A stretch of DNA of 18,632 nt from Planctomycetes bacterium RIFCSPHIGHO2_12_FULL_52_36 (GCA_001828545.1 MHYW01000101.1:1-18632), one strand, 5' to 3'; shown: positions 7,117 through 15,800, counted from the first letter of the stretch. A program made the numbers and translations. The notes: generated from the letters alone by a model not told the origin.

Positions 7117-8223
7117 ATGAAATTTTCTTGTCAAAGGTCCGTACTTACGGAAGGACTACAGCTAGTGAGCCATGTAACCGCAGGAACAACAACGAAACCT
7201 ATCTTACAGGCAGTAAAGATAGAAGTTTCTGAAAATAAGGCTATCTTAGAGGCAACGGACTTGGAAGTTGGAGTCCGGTATCTCTTGGAGCCTGTGGAGG
7301 TGCAGGAGAAAGGTATAGTTGTGCTTCAAGAGGGGAGACTTGCGGAATTACTCCGAGAGTGGCCAGAGGAACGGGTTTGTATGGAGCTGAAGGGGGCGAT
7401 GTGCCATATCTCAGGGAGCGGGGGGGCGTTCAAGCTGGCAGGATATGACCCGAAAGAGTTCCCTACGATTCCAACGGGGGGAGAGAAGGGGGCAATAGAG
7501 ATAGAGGCAGGAGAGTTAGTAGAGATGATTAGGAAGGTGGTTTTTGCTTGTGCCAGCGAGAGGGTAAGACATACTATGACAGGGGTACTATTCCAGGTAG
7601 AGGCAGGAATTCTGAGGATGGTGGCGACGGATGGGAGAAGGTTGGCAAGCGCAAGGGAGAAAAAAGGAGTGAGTGGAAGGGGGCCTATGGAGGGGATAGT
7701 CCCACGGAAAGGAATAGAGCAGCTGGCAAGGATTGCAGAGAGACAGGAGGGGAAGATACGGCTAAAGATGGAGGAGACACACCTCCTTGCAGGGAGTGAT
7801 AGGGCCACCCTTTGTGCTCAGCTTATAGAGGGACAGTACCCAAACTATAAGGAGGCCATCCCGGCAAATAATGACAAAAGGGCAGAGGTAGATGTAGAGA
7901 TACTTGCGGGGGCAATAAGGAGGGCCTCTATTCTAACGACAGAAGAGAGACGCCTCGTACGGCTGGGGCTACGAAAGGGGAGAATCTCCGTAGAGGTAGA
8001 GACCCCGGAGGTAGGAGAGGCAAAGGTAGACATAGATGCCAATTATGAAGGGGAGAACTTAGAGATAGGGTTTAACCCAGACTTTCTCCTGGATGCCCTT
8101 AAGGCCATTGGGAAGGGGGCCGTACACCTGGAGTTTAAGGAGGCCACCTCATCGGCGGTAATAAAGAGCGGGCAAGACTTTATCTACGTGGTCATGCCAA
8201 TAAGACTTACAGAGGCAAGCTAG
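7117..8223 (+). CDS. dnaN: DNA polymerase III beta subunit (sliding clamp)
   Basis: The ring-shaped clamp holds DNA polymerase III on its template and docks other replication and repair proteins. At 368 residues it fits the three-domain fold (about 1-120, 125-245 and 246-368). Recognisable segments include MKFSCQRSVLTEGL at the N-terminus, ATDGRRLA in domain 2, the EGQYPNY segment before domain 3, and the C-terminal VVMPIRL that forms part of the partner-binding pocket. GAGAGGG ends about 8 nt before the ATG and acts as a good ribosome site. The plus strand here is strikingly purine-rich compared with dnaA upstream. The next gene begins immediately after the stop codon, so dnaN leads a replication operon with dciA, gyrB and gyrA. 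Confidence 0.97.
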   Translation: MKFSCQRSVLTEGLQLVSHVTAGTTTKPILQAVKIEVSENKAILEATDLEVGVRYLLEPVEVQEKGIVVLQEGRLAELLREWPEERVCMELKGAMCHISGSGGAFKLAGYDPKEFPTIPTGGEKGAIEIEAGELVEMIRKVVFACASERVRHTMTGVLFQVEAGILRMVATDGRRLASAREKKGVSGRGPMEGIVPRKGIEQLARIAERQEGKIRLKMEETHLLAGSDRATLCAQLIEGQYPNYKEAIPANNDKRAEVDVEILAGAIRRASILTTEERRLVRLGLRKGRISVEVETPEVGEAKVDIDANYEGENLEIGFNPDFLLDALKAIGKGAVHLEFKEATSSAVIKSGQDFIYVVMPIRLTEAS

Positions 8224-8523
8224 ATGTCCCAGCCAAAAGAGATTAGAGACGTCCTGCAGAGGGTACTACCAGGGCTCAAACCCCCGCGAGGAAGAGCCAT
8301 AGAGAGGTTGCAGACGGCATGGAGGGAGATCACCACGGGGAAAGCAGCCGGGCAGAGCAGGGTAAAAAAGCTTAAGCAAGGAGTACTCATCGTGGAGGTA
8401 GACTCTGCCCCAATGATGCACCACCTCAGCGAAAAAGACAAGGAATGCCTCCTGGAGGAACTAAGAGGGAAGGTAGCAGACGTCTACATAAAAGAAATCA
8501 GGACGCGTCTGGCGAGAGAGTAG
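8224..8523 (+). CDS. dciA: DUF721 family protein, DciA-like helicase-loading factor
   Basis: A small basic protein of 99 residues with the DUF721 pattern: an N-terminal helical part (RDVLQRVLPGL), the central WREITTGKAAGQSRVKKLKQGVL segment (broken by Trp at about residue 33), and IVEVDSAPMMHHL followed by a basic C-terminal helix. DciA proteins of this family help load the replicative helicase DnaB in bacteria that lack DnaC or DnaI. The ATG follows the dnaN stop directly, with no gap, suggesting translational coupling. A place between dnaN and gyrB is common for DUF721 genes, usually with recF in between; recF is absent here. The family call is good; the helicase-loading role is taken from the family. 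Confidence 0.82.
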   Translation: MSQPKEIRDVLQRVLPGLKPPRGRAIERLQTAWREITTGKAAGQSRVKKLKQGVLIVEVDSAPMMHHLSEKDKECLLEELRGKVADVYIKEIRTRLARE

Positions 8524-8570
8524 CGAAAGGGCAAAGAGAGCAGCACCGGGAGACGAAAGACACAGAGGTT

Positions 8571-11006
8571 ATGGAAACGGAAAAGATAGAAAAGTACGAC
8601 GCAACGGCCATAAAGGTCCTGGGGGGCATAGAGGCCGTCAGGAAGAGGCCAGCCATGTACATAGGAGATACGGGACCAAAGGGCATGCACCACCTGGCCG
8701 AAGAGGTTATCGTAAACAGCGTGGACGAGGCCCTCGCAGGGTTCTGTAGGAACATCTCCGTTAAGATTAACGCCGACGGAAGCCTCACCGTAATTGACGA
8801 CGGGAGGGGTATCCCTGTGGACGAGCACAAGGAGGCAAAGAGGCCCGCCCTTGAGGTAGTGATGACTACACTTCACGCCGGGGGGAAGTTTGGAGAGGGA
8901 GGGGCATACAAGGTGTCCGGGGGGCTCCACGGCGTAGGCGTCTCCGTCGTAAACGCCCTAAGCGAGTGGCTTGAAGTGGAGGTCCGGAGAGAGGGCATGG
9001 CCTATTTCCAGCGGTACGAGCGAGGAGAGGTCGTCACCCCGGTAGAAAAACGAGGGGCAACGAAGAAGCAGGGGACAAAGGTCGTCTTCAGACCAGACAT
9101 GACTATTTTTGAAGATGCGGAGTTCAATTACGACGTCCTGGCAAAGAGGATACGGGAGCTGGCATTCCTAAACAAGGGACTAAGCATCACCCTTGCCGAT
9201 GAACGGAGCAACCAAACAGAGACCTTCCAGTATACAGGGGGCGTAAAGACCTTTGTCAAGGAGCTTAATGCAGAGAAGGGCCTTGTCCATGACGATATCG
9301 TACACATAGAGAAGCGGGAGGGAGACGTAACCGTAGAGGTGGCGGTACAGTACAATGACACGTACACAGAAAACGTCTTTTCTTTCGTAAACAATATAAA
9401 CACGGTGGAAGGTGGTACACATCTCAGTGGGTTCAGGGCGGCCCTTACAAGGACGTTCAACAATTATGCAAAGAACCAGGGGCTTCTCAAGGAGGAGAAG
9501 GTGCCCACAGGGGACGACTACAGGGAAGGACTTACGGCAGTAGTAAGTATAATGATGCCCGAGCCCCAATTTGAGGGGCAGACAAAGACAAAGCTAGGCA
9601 GTAGAGAGGTACAGGGCATCGTAGAGGCCACCCTCAACGAACACCTGAGCATCTACTGCGAAGAGCACCCCACAAGCGCCAAGGCGATAATCAGCAAGGC
9701 ACTAGAGGCGGTTAGGGCAAGGGAGGCCGCAAGGAAGGCCAGGGACCTATCCCGCAGGAAAGGCGCCCTCAGTGGGGCAAACCTCCCTGGAAAGCTGGCC
9801 GATTGTGCCACCAGGGACGTGGAATCCAGCGAACTCTTCCTGGTGGAGGGTATATCTGCAGGAGGTACGGCCAAGCAGGGCAGGGACAGGAACTTCCAGG
9901 CCATACTCCCCCTAAAAGGCGTCATCCTCAACGTAGAGAAGGCAAGGGTAGATAAGATGCTGGCCAACGAGGAAATCACTACCCTTGTCAGTGCCCTGGG
10001 GACAGGTATTGGTACCGATGAGTTTACCCCGGACAAGATACGCTACGGAAAGATCATTATCATGACCGATGCGGACGTAGACGGCGCCCATATAAGGACC
10101 CTCCTCCTAACCTTCTTTTTCCGCCAGATGGCAGAACTGATTGAGCGGGGGAACATATACGTGGCCCAACCCCCGCTGTACAAAGTAACCCGGAGGAAGA
10201 AACAGGAATACCTCTACGATGACAAACACCTCAATAAGGCCCTCCTGGAGCTAGGTATAGAGGGTTCGCGGATGGAGCTCCTGCAGAAGGCCCGGCATAT
10301 AGAAGGCGGGGAACTCAGGGGGCTAGTGGAACTCCTTAGCAAACTAGAGGAACAGGCCCAGTGGCTGGCCAAGATGGGCGTTTCCATGAGAGACTTCCTG
10401 GCCAAGAGGAAAGGGGGGACTACACTTCCCCTCTATCGGGTGAGCTTCAACGGGCAGGTGCTTTTCCTTTACTCGGACGACGAACTCAACTCCCTCATTA
10501 ACGACCTCCAAAAAAAGGGGGAAGAGCTGGAGATACTGGAGGAAGAAGACCTCGCACGTCCACCCAAAACGGACACGGGCAAACGGGTATTGGAAAAGAC
10601 GGAGTTCAGGGAGAGCAGGGATTTAGAGAAGCTGGTAGCCTCCCTGGAGACCCAGGGCTTCTCCCTGGAGGACTACTTCACCCAGGAGGGTGCGCCCCCC
10701 AGGGCAAGGCTGGCCAGAGAGGGGAACGAGGCAGTCGTCCAGGCCCTGAGTGGACTGCCAGCCCGCATCCGGGAACTGGGGAGAAAGGGACTAGACATCC
10801 AGCGGTACAAGGGGCTGGGGGAGATGAATGCAGAAGAACTGGCCGTGACGACAATGAACCCGGCAACGCGGACCCTGCTCAGGGTAAAGGTAGAAGATGC
10901 CTACAAGGCCGACCAGATATTCAGCGTCCTGGCAGGGAAGGACGTTCAGAGACGGCGGGAGTACATAGAGAAACATGCCCTTGAGGTCAGGAGGTTGGAC
11001 ATATGA
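8571..11006 (+). CDS. gyrB: DNA gyrase subunit B
   Basis: This is the ATPase subunit of gyrase, which introduces negative supercoils. The 811 residues from ATG 8571 match the long class with an insertion in the TOPRIM part. The ATPase site shows NSVDEALAG, DDGRGIPVDEH and GGLHGVGVSVVNALS. TOPRIM has Glu426 and the Asp500-Asp502-Asp504 triad in IMTDADVDGAH, and the end shows QRYKGLGEMN. Two near-universal motifs are changed: EGDSAGG reads EGISAGG (Ile428, equal to E. coli Asp426) and PLKGK reads PLKGV (Val451, equal to Lys449). The frame is open further upstream, to 8445, but that overlaps dciA and has no GyrB-like sequence. The start has AGAGG very close (2 nt), so initiation may be unusual. 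The stop overlaps the gyrA start by 4 bp (ATGA). Confidence 0.96.
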   Translation: METEKIEKYDATAIKVLGGIEAVRKRPAMYIGDTGPKGMHHLAEEVIVNSVDEALAGFCRNISVKINADGSLTVIDDGRGIPVDEHKEAKRPALEVVMTTLHAGGKFGEGGAYKVSGGLHGVGVSVVNALSEWLEVEVRREGMAYFQRYERGEVVTPVEKRGATKKQGTKVVFRPDMTIFEDAEFNYDVLAKRIRELAFLNKGLSITLADERSNQTETFQYTGGVKTFVKELNAEKGLVHDDIVHIEKREGDVTVEVAVQYNDTYTENVFSFVNNINTVEGGTHLSGFRAALTRTFNNYAKNQGLLKEEKVPTGDDYREGLTAVVSIMMPEPQFEGQTKTKLGSREVQGIVEATLNEHLSIYCEEHPTSAKAIISKALEAVRAREAARKARDLSRRKGALSGANLPGKLADCATRDVESSELFLVEGISAGGTAKQGRDRNFQAILPLKGVILNVEKARVDKMLANEEITTLVSALGTGIGTDEFTPDKIRYGKIIIMTDADVDGAHIRTLLLTFFFRQMAELIERGNIYVAQPPLYKVTRRKKQEYLYDDKHLNKALLELGIEGSRMELLQKARHIEGGELRGLVELLSKLEEQAQWLAKMGVSMRDFLAKRKGGTTLPLYRVSFNGQVLFLYSDDELNSLINDLQKKGEELEILEEEDLARPPKTDTGKRVLEKTEFRESRDLEKLVASLETQGFSLEDYFTQEGAPPRARLAREGNEAVVQALSGLPARIRELGRKGLDIQRYKGLGEMNAEELAVTTMNPATRTLLRVKVEDAYKADQIFSVLAGKDVQRRREYIEKHALEVRRLDI

Positions 11007-13555
11007 TAGAGCCGAGGGAGAACATAAGGGAGCTCTTCATAGAAGAGGAGATGAAGGACTCCTACCTCACCTTTGCCATGAGTGTGATAGTAAGCCGCGC
11101 CCTCCCCGACGTAAGAGATGGGTTGAAACCCTCTCAGAGGCGGATCCTTGTCGCCATGAACGACCTGGACCTGGGCCCGAGGGCCAAGTTCAGAAAATGC
11201 GCCAAGATTGCCGGCGATACCACGGGCAACTACCACCCGCATGGAGAACAGGTAGTCTACCCCACCCTGGTGCGTATGGCACAGGACTTCAACATCCGCT
11301 ACCCCCTCATCAACGGGCAGGGAAACTTTGGCTCAGTAGACGGCGACCCGCCAGCGGCCATGAGATATACCGAGGCCAAACTCACAGAGGCCAGCATGGC
11401 CCTCATGGAGGACATTGACAGGGACACGGTGGACTTTGTCCCTAACTATGACGACACCAGATTAGAACCCACCGTCCTGCCCGCAAGGTTCCCCAGCCTC
11501 CTCTGTAACGGCGCCACGGGGATTGCCGTGGGAATGGCCACCAGCATACCCCCGCATAACGCAAACGAGATATGCGACGGTATCCTCAAGGTTATTGATA
11601 ACCCCGAGGCCTCTATAAAGGAGATCCTCACCATAGTAAAAGGACCTGATTTCCCCACGGGGGGCCTCATCTGCGGGACCGGGGGCATTCTGGAGGGATA
11701 CACGACGGGCCGGGGCGCCATCACTGTCCGGGCGAGGACCCACGTGGAGACTATCAAGGCGGGCAGGAAACAGATAGTATTCACGGAAATCCCATACCAG
11801 TGCAACAGAGACAACATAATCGCCCGCATTGCGGAACTGGTGAAAGAGGACAAGATTACCGGGGTGGCCGACGTGAGGAACGAGAGTGACAGGGAAGGCT
11901 GCCGCGTGGTGGTGGAGCTGAAGAAGGGAGAAGACGAGGGCGTGGTCCTGAACCAGCTTTACAAACTCACCCAGCTCCAGGACAGCTTCAGCATCATAAT
12001 GATCGCCCTGGTGGATGGCCGCCCCCAGACCTTGAACCTGAAGGAACTCCTCCTGGCCTACAAGCACCACCGTATGGAGGTCATCCGCCGGCGCTCCAGC
12101 CACCTCCTCCAGAAGGCCGAACAGCGGGCACATATCCTGGAGGGGCTAAGGGTAGCCCTGAAGGACATAGATGAGGTGGTGAGACTGATAAGGGCCTCAC
12201 GGGACACGGCCACCGCCAGGGCCGCCCTCATGGACCGCTTCCAATTCTCCCAGACACAGGCCGAGGCCATACTGGATATGCGCCTCCAGAGACTTACTGC
12301 ACTGGAGCACTCCAAGATAGAAGAGGAATATCAACAGCTACTTAAGGATATCCAGCGATACAAAGACATCCTGGCCCAGGAGGCACTCGTCCTTGACATC
12401 ATCCGCCAGGAGGTCAGGGAGATAAAAGAGAAGTTTGGTGACGCCCGCCGTACGGACATAGTGGGCGAGGCGGAAGAGCTGGCCAGGGAGGACCTGATTG
12501 CTGAAGAGGACATGGCCATCATCATGACCCATCAGGGCTATCTTAAGCGACTCTCCGTGGACACCTATCGGAGACAGGGGAGGGGCGGAAAAGGCGTTAG
12601 TGGGGCGGACCTCGTCGAGGGAGACTTTGTGGAACATCTCTTCATCGCCTCTACCCACGATTACCTCCTGTTTTTTACCGACCAGGGGCGGGTCTACTGG
12701 CAGAAGGTTTACGACATACCACAGCAGAGCAGGCTGGCCAGGGGGAGGGCCATCGTCAACTTACTGGAGATGAAAGAGGGAGAGACCATCACCTCCATGA
12801 TCCCCGTCAGGAAGTTTGACCATCGGTATCTGGTTATGGCCACGGCGAAGGGGCAGATAAAAAAGACCCCCCTGGGGGCCTTTAGCAACCCCAAAAAGGG
12901 GGGCATTATAGCCATGAGCCTCAAGAAGGGGGATAAACTGATAGGGGTGAACCTTACTTCAGGGGAGCAGGAAATCCTGCTTGGGACGGAGCAGGGTAAG
13001 GCCCTGCGGTTCCACGAACGCCTTGTACGGCCTATGGGCAGGGCGGCGGCTGGGGTACGAGGGATGAGGCTAAGGGCAGGAGACCGCGTCAAGGGGCTGG
13101 TGGTTGTAGAGGAGGAAGAGACCCTCCTTACCGTGTGTGAGACGGGACTGGGCAAACGGACGGCCTTTGCTGAATATTCTCCCCATGGCAGGGGCGGTCA
13201 GGGGGTGATAAACATTGATACGGAAAGGGCGGGCAAGGTGGTGTCCCTGGTACCCGTAAGGGAGGGAGAGGAGCTTATGTTGCTGACCGCGGGGGGGAAG
13301 GTCATCCGTACGGCCGTTAATACAATCTCTGTCATAGGCCGCAACACCAGAGGGGTCAAGCTAATCTCTCTGGAGGAGGGCGATCGCCTTGTCTCCGTGG
13401 CCCGCGTGACCGAGGAATCCACTGCGGGCGGACAAGGGCCCGGCCCGAAAGGCATCTCGCCTGCAGCCAAAGGGGGCGAAGAGGCCGAAGAAAGCGAAGA
13501 GATACTAGAGTCCTCTAAGGAACAACCCCCTCCTCCGGAGGGAGAAGACTACTAA
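11003..13555 (+). CDS. gyrA: DNA gyrase subunit A
   Basis: This is the DNA-cleaving subunit, which forms A2B2 gyrase with GyrB. It has 850 residues. The winged-helix core keeps the catalytic Tyr122 in AAMRYTEAKL and the GQGNFGS loop. The C-terminal pinwheel carries a GyrA box, QGRGGKG at 525-531 (six of seven to the QRRGGKG consensus), which marks it as gyrase rather than ParC. The quinolone-contact region reads GEQVVYP at 81-87, with the same numbering as E. coli, so Ser83 is Gln and Asp87 is Pro. The last 35 or so residues are acidic and low-complexity, ending with EEAEESEEILESSKEQ and a proline run, which may be a regulatory tail. Translation is coupled to gyrB by an ATGA overlap. The call is certain. 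Confidence 0.97.
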   Translation: MIEPRENIRELFIEEEMKDSYLTFAMSVIVSRALPDVRDGLKPSQRRILVAMNDLDLGPRAKFRKCAKIAGDTTGNYHPHGEQVVYPTLVRMAQDFNIRYPLINGQGNFGSVDGDPPAAMRYTEAKLTEASMALMEDIDRDTVDFVPNYDDTRLEPTVLPARFPSLLCNGATGIAVGMATSIPPHNANEICDGILKVIDNPEASIKEILTIVKGPDFPTGGLICGTGGILEGYTTGRGAITVRARTHVETIKAGRKQIVFTEIPYQCNRDNIIARIAELVKEDKITGVADVRNESDREGCRVVVELKKGEDEGVVLNQLYKLTQLQDSFSIIMIALVDGRPQTLNLKELLLAYKHHRMEVIRRRSSHLLQKAEQRAHILEGLRVALKDIDEVVRLIRASRDTATARAALMDRFQFSQTQAEAILDMRLQRLTALEHSKIEEEYQQLLKDIQRYKDILAQEALVLDIIRQEVREIKEKFGDARRTDIVGEAEELAREDLIAEEDMAIIMTHQGYLKRLSVDTYRRQGRGGKGVSGADLVEGDFVEHLFIASTHDYLLFFTDQGRVYWQKVYDIPQQSRLARGRAIVNLLEMKEGETITSMIPVRKFDHRYLVMATAKGQIKKTPLGAFSNPKKGGIIAMSLKKGDKLIGVNLTSGEQEILLGTEQGKALRFHERLVRPMGRAAAGVRGMRLRAGDRVKGLVVVEEEETLLTVCETGLGKRTAFAEYSPHGRGGQGVINIDTERAGKVVSLVPVREGEELMLLTAGGKVIRTAVNTISVIGRNTRGVKLISLEEGDRLVSVARVTEESTAGGQGPGPKGISPAAKGGEEAEESEEILESSKEQPPPPEGEDY

Positions 13556-13569
13556 GGGAGGGCCTAATA

Positions 13570-15099
13570 ATGGGCCTTTTCTCCTCCGAGTACGAACGTC
13601 TTGTAAGATTAGTTTTAACGCCTGGCGTCTTTGAACAGGAAGGGGTCAGCCGGCAGATTACGGAGGAGGTGGTGCGCTGTCTGTGGTACGGCAGGCACTT
13701 CCTCCAGGGTAGACTCCTTACAGAAGACGGCTCACGTCTGGAGGTACTCTCCCCAGGGCGGTGGAACAAGGGGGGCGGGCCGGACCACGTAAATGCGGAG
13801 ATACTGCTGGAGGGCAGGGGGCACCTGAAGGGGGACGTAGAGGTACACCTACTGTCCTCTGATTGGCGGCGACACGGGCACGACAAGCAAGAGGGGTACA
13901 CCAGGGTATGCCTCCACGTAGTCTTCTGGAATGATGATGGCGGGGGCTTTGTCAAAGACCTCTACGGTAGGGATATACCCCAGCTAGCACTTTCCAGACA
14001 CATTAACCTCCCGGTGGAAGAACTGACGGGGCTGATAGACGGGCTGGGAGAGCCTACGACACCCCGCCCCTTGCCAGGACCATGCCAGGAATTGCTCCAG
14101 CAACGAGCCAGGTATGAGCACTGGCTCGGCCATCTACTTGAGCAGGCGGGGGACCAGCGGGTAATTGCCAGGGTACAAAGGATGGAGGGGCGTCTTGAGG
14201 GGCAGTCTTTTGAAGAGCTCCTGTACCGTGGCCTTATGGAGGCCATGGGGTACAAGAACAACGTGGTGGGCTTCTCCCTCCTTGCAAGCCGTGTCGGCCA
14301 GGGAGACCTCCGCCGTTTGGTGCCGGTGGATGCTAATGAAAGGGAGACCACCTCCTGGATACAGGCCCTCCTCCTCGGGGAGGCTGGGATATTGCAAAGG
14401 TGGTCTAATGAGGATTTCCAGGACAAGGAGAGCAAAAGGTATTTTGCCTCTGTTTGTGGGCTGTGGAAGAAGCTTCAAGGGACGTGGTCAGGAGAGACGC
14501 TCTCCCCCGAGGTCTGGCACTGGGAGGGTACCCGTCCATTTAATTCCCCTCCCCGGAGGCTGGCCGCCATGAGCGCCCTATTGGCAAGGGGTCTTGAAAA
14601 GGGCCTGTTCAGGGAATTTTTATCCCCACTGGAGGAGGCAAAAGGCAGAGATAAAGGGGACATGCGAGTGGTAATAAAGAAACTGGAGACCATCTTCCTC
14701 AGTCTGAAAGACCCCTTCTGGTCTCATCATCTGGTCCTCGGCGGGAATAGGCGCGAGACCCCGGCCAGGCTGGTGGGACGTGAGCGGATGGCCGTCCTCC
14801 TGATAAACGTCATTATCCCCCTCCTGCTCCTCTATGCCAGGAGGCACGGGGATAAGGAGATGGAAGGGATACTCCACGAGATATACACGCATTACCCTAG
14901 GCTACAGCCCGACAGCATCGTAAGGTTTATGACCGAGCGGATAATCCCTGAAAAGTCCGCAAAGATTGTTAACTCTGCCCGCCGGCAACAGGGCCTACAC
15001 CAGCTATACAGGGACTTCTGCCAGAGGGGGGATGTGAGGTGTGATAGGTGTGGGTTTTATTTGACACTTGGGGATAGGGGGCGGCGGCCGTCTTATTAG
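13570..15099 (+). CDS. DUF2851 family protein, function unknown
   Basis: The N-terminal part has the DUF2851 signature: NKGGGPDHVNAEI (66-78), GDVEVHLLSSDW (88-99), then RHGH (101-104) and LHVVFW (115-120). The cluster of Pro71-Asp72, Glu91-Val-His93, Asp98 and His102/His104 looks like a metal site and recalls PD-(D/E)XK nucleases; this is my inference, not an established activity. The C-terminus has CQRGDVRCDRC (Cys484, Cys491, Cys494), possibly a small metal knuckle. The length of 509 aa is somewhat above the family members I recall. A strong GGGAGG site 8 nt before the ATG and a 14-bp gap after gyrA make it the last gene of the gyrase operon. It converges on the transposase gene, 42 bp away. 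Confidence 0.8.
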   Translation: MGLFSSEYERLVRLVLTPGVFEQEGVSRQITEEVVRCLWYGRHFLQGRLLTEDGSRLEVLSPGRWNKGGGPDHVNAEILLEGRGHLKGDVEVHLLSSDWRRHGHDKQEGYTRVCLHVVFWNDDGGGFVKDLYGRDIPQLALSRHINLPVEELTGLIDGLGEPTTPRPLPGPCQELLQQRARYEHWLGHLLEQAGDQRVIARVQRMEGRLEGQSFEELLYRGLMEAMGYKNNVVGFSLLASRVGQGDLRRLVPVDANERETTSWIQALLLGEAGILQRWSNEDFQDKESKRYFASVCGLWKKLQGTWSGETLSPEVWHWEGTRPFNSPPRRLAAMSALLARGLEKGLFREFLSPLEEAKGRDKGDMRVVIKKLETIFLSLKDPFWSHHLVLGGNRRETPARLVGRERMAVLLINVIIPLLLLYARRHGDKEMEGILHEIYTHYPRLQPDSIVRFMTERIIPEKSAKIVNSARRQQGLHQLYRDFCQRGDVRCDRCGFYLTLGDRGRRPSY

Positions 15100-15141
15100 T
15101 TGAAAATCAGCTTCCTGGGCAGCCTTACTTATTCCACAATT

Positions 15142-15753
15142 TCACGGGAGCAATTTTTTCGTCTTGCCGTATATCTCCTCTTCAAGCCGACCCCAATTAT
15201 CGTCATAAGCTTTATCCGGAATATGCCTGGGATTCTCCCTGTCAAATTGCCATTGCAGGGGATTGTTTATGATATATTCTCGGATGCGGTTTAATTCGTC
15301 TTCGTTTCTGACAATGTGTTCGTAATAATTCCTTTGCCAGACAGGAACCCCGGGTGAATTACGTAAACCGTTTATTCTTGATGTTGCGGATGATTTGAAT
15401 CCTGCCATTAATGATGATAATGATTTTGGTTTCATCCGTAGGGGCGAACGGCCGTTCGCCCCTACAGTGTTTGTGCCAATGCTCCAAATAATTACAATTG
15501 CGTGAAAATGATTTGGCATAATTACAAATTCATCCAGTTTAATTTCTGACCGCAATTTAGATGAAAGCAACCATTTCTCCCTGACAGTTTTCCCGTATTC
15601 ATTCATACGCGTAACACCATTTATAATATCGCCAAACAAATATTCCTTATTATACGCACATATGGTTACAAAATACGCCCCTGCCTGTGAATAATCATAT
15701 CCCTTCAACCGAAGGGAATGGCGTTGATGGGTTGTTGGGCTGTATTGGGGCAT
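15142..15753 (-). mobile_element. REP-associated tyrosine transposase (RAYT, Y1 family)
   Basis: The protein has 203 residues. It carries the HUH motif in MPNHFHAI (His82, His84) and a likely catalytic Tyr160 in RIREYIINNP, with the family segments GAYFVTICAYN near the N-terminus and VWQRNYYEHIVRN at 138-150. Such enzymes are single-copy domesticated relatives of IS200/IS605 transposases and are linked to REP palindromes. One perfect REP lies 20 bp upstream of the start and an identical one lies inside the gene, coding for VGANGRSPLR at 97-106 between the HUH half and the tyrosine half. The frame is intact, so the protein may be made. The sequence is more AT-rich than its neighbours, consistent with acquisition. 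No clear ribosome site was seen. Confidence 0.9.
15438..15465. repeat. 28-bp REP palindrome inside the transposase gene
   Basis: A perfect 14+14 palindrome, from GTAGGGGCGAACGG to CCGTTCGCCCCTAC, identical to the copy at 15773-15800; both are preceded by CC. It lies in frame within the transposase and encodes VGANGRSPLR on the minus strand, in the linker between the two catalytic motifs. Confidence 0.9.
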
Positions 15754-15772
15754 GATAAGTTATGTCGCTACC

Positions 15773-15800
15773 GTAGGGGCGAACGGCCGTTCGCCCCTAC
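15773..15800. repeat. 28-bp REP palindrome upstream of the transposase gene
   Basis: A perfect 14+14 palindrome identical to the one at 15438-15465, 20 bp before the transposase start codon. Its right edge abuts exactly the duplicated rseP tail (15801). Read on the minus strand it extends that tail by VGANGRSPLR and a TAG stop at 15768-15770. Confidence 0.9.

Noticed and set aside
8445..8570. Upstream extension of gyrB to ATG 8445
   Set aside because: The extension overlaps dciA in another frame and has a low-complexity charged sequence unlike GyrB. The GyrB homology begins just after ATG 8571.
13556..13580. Possible hairpin AGGCC-loop-GGCCT followed by TTTT after gyrA
   Set aside because: Only a 5-bp stem with an 8-nt loop, and it overlaps the strong ribosome site and start codon of the DUF2851 gene, so a terminator there is unlikely.
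15100..15294. 64-codon plus-strand frame after DUF2851
   Set aside because: It starts directly after the DUF2851 stop codon and lies mostly antisense to the transposase 3' end; there is no ribosome site and no family features.
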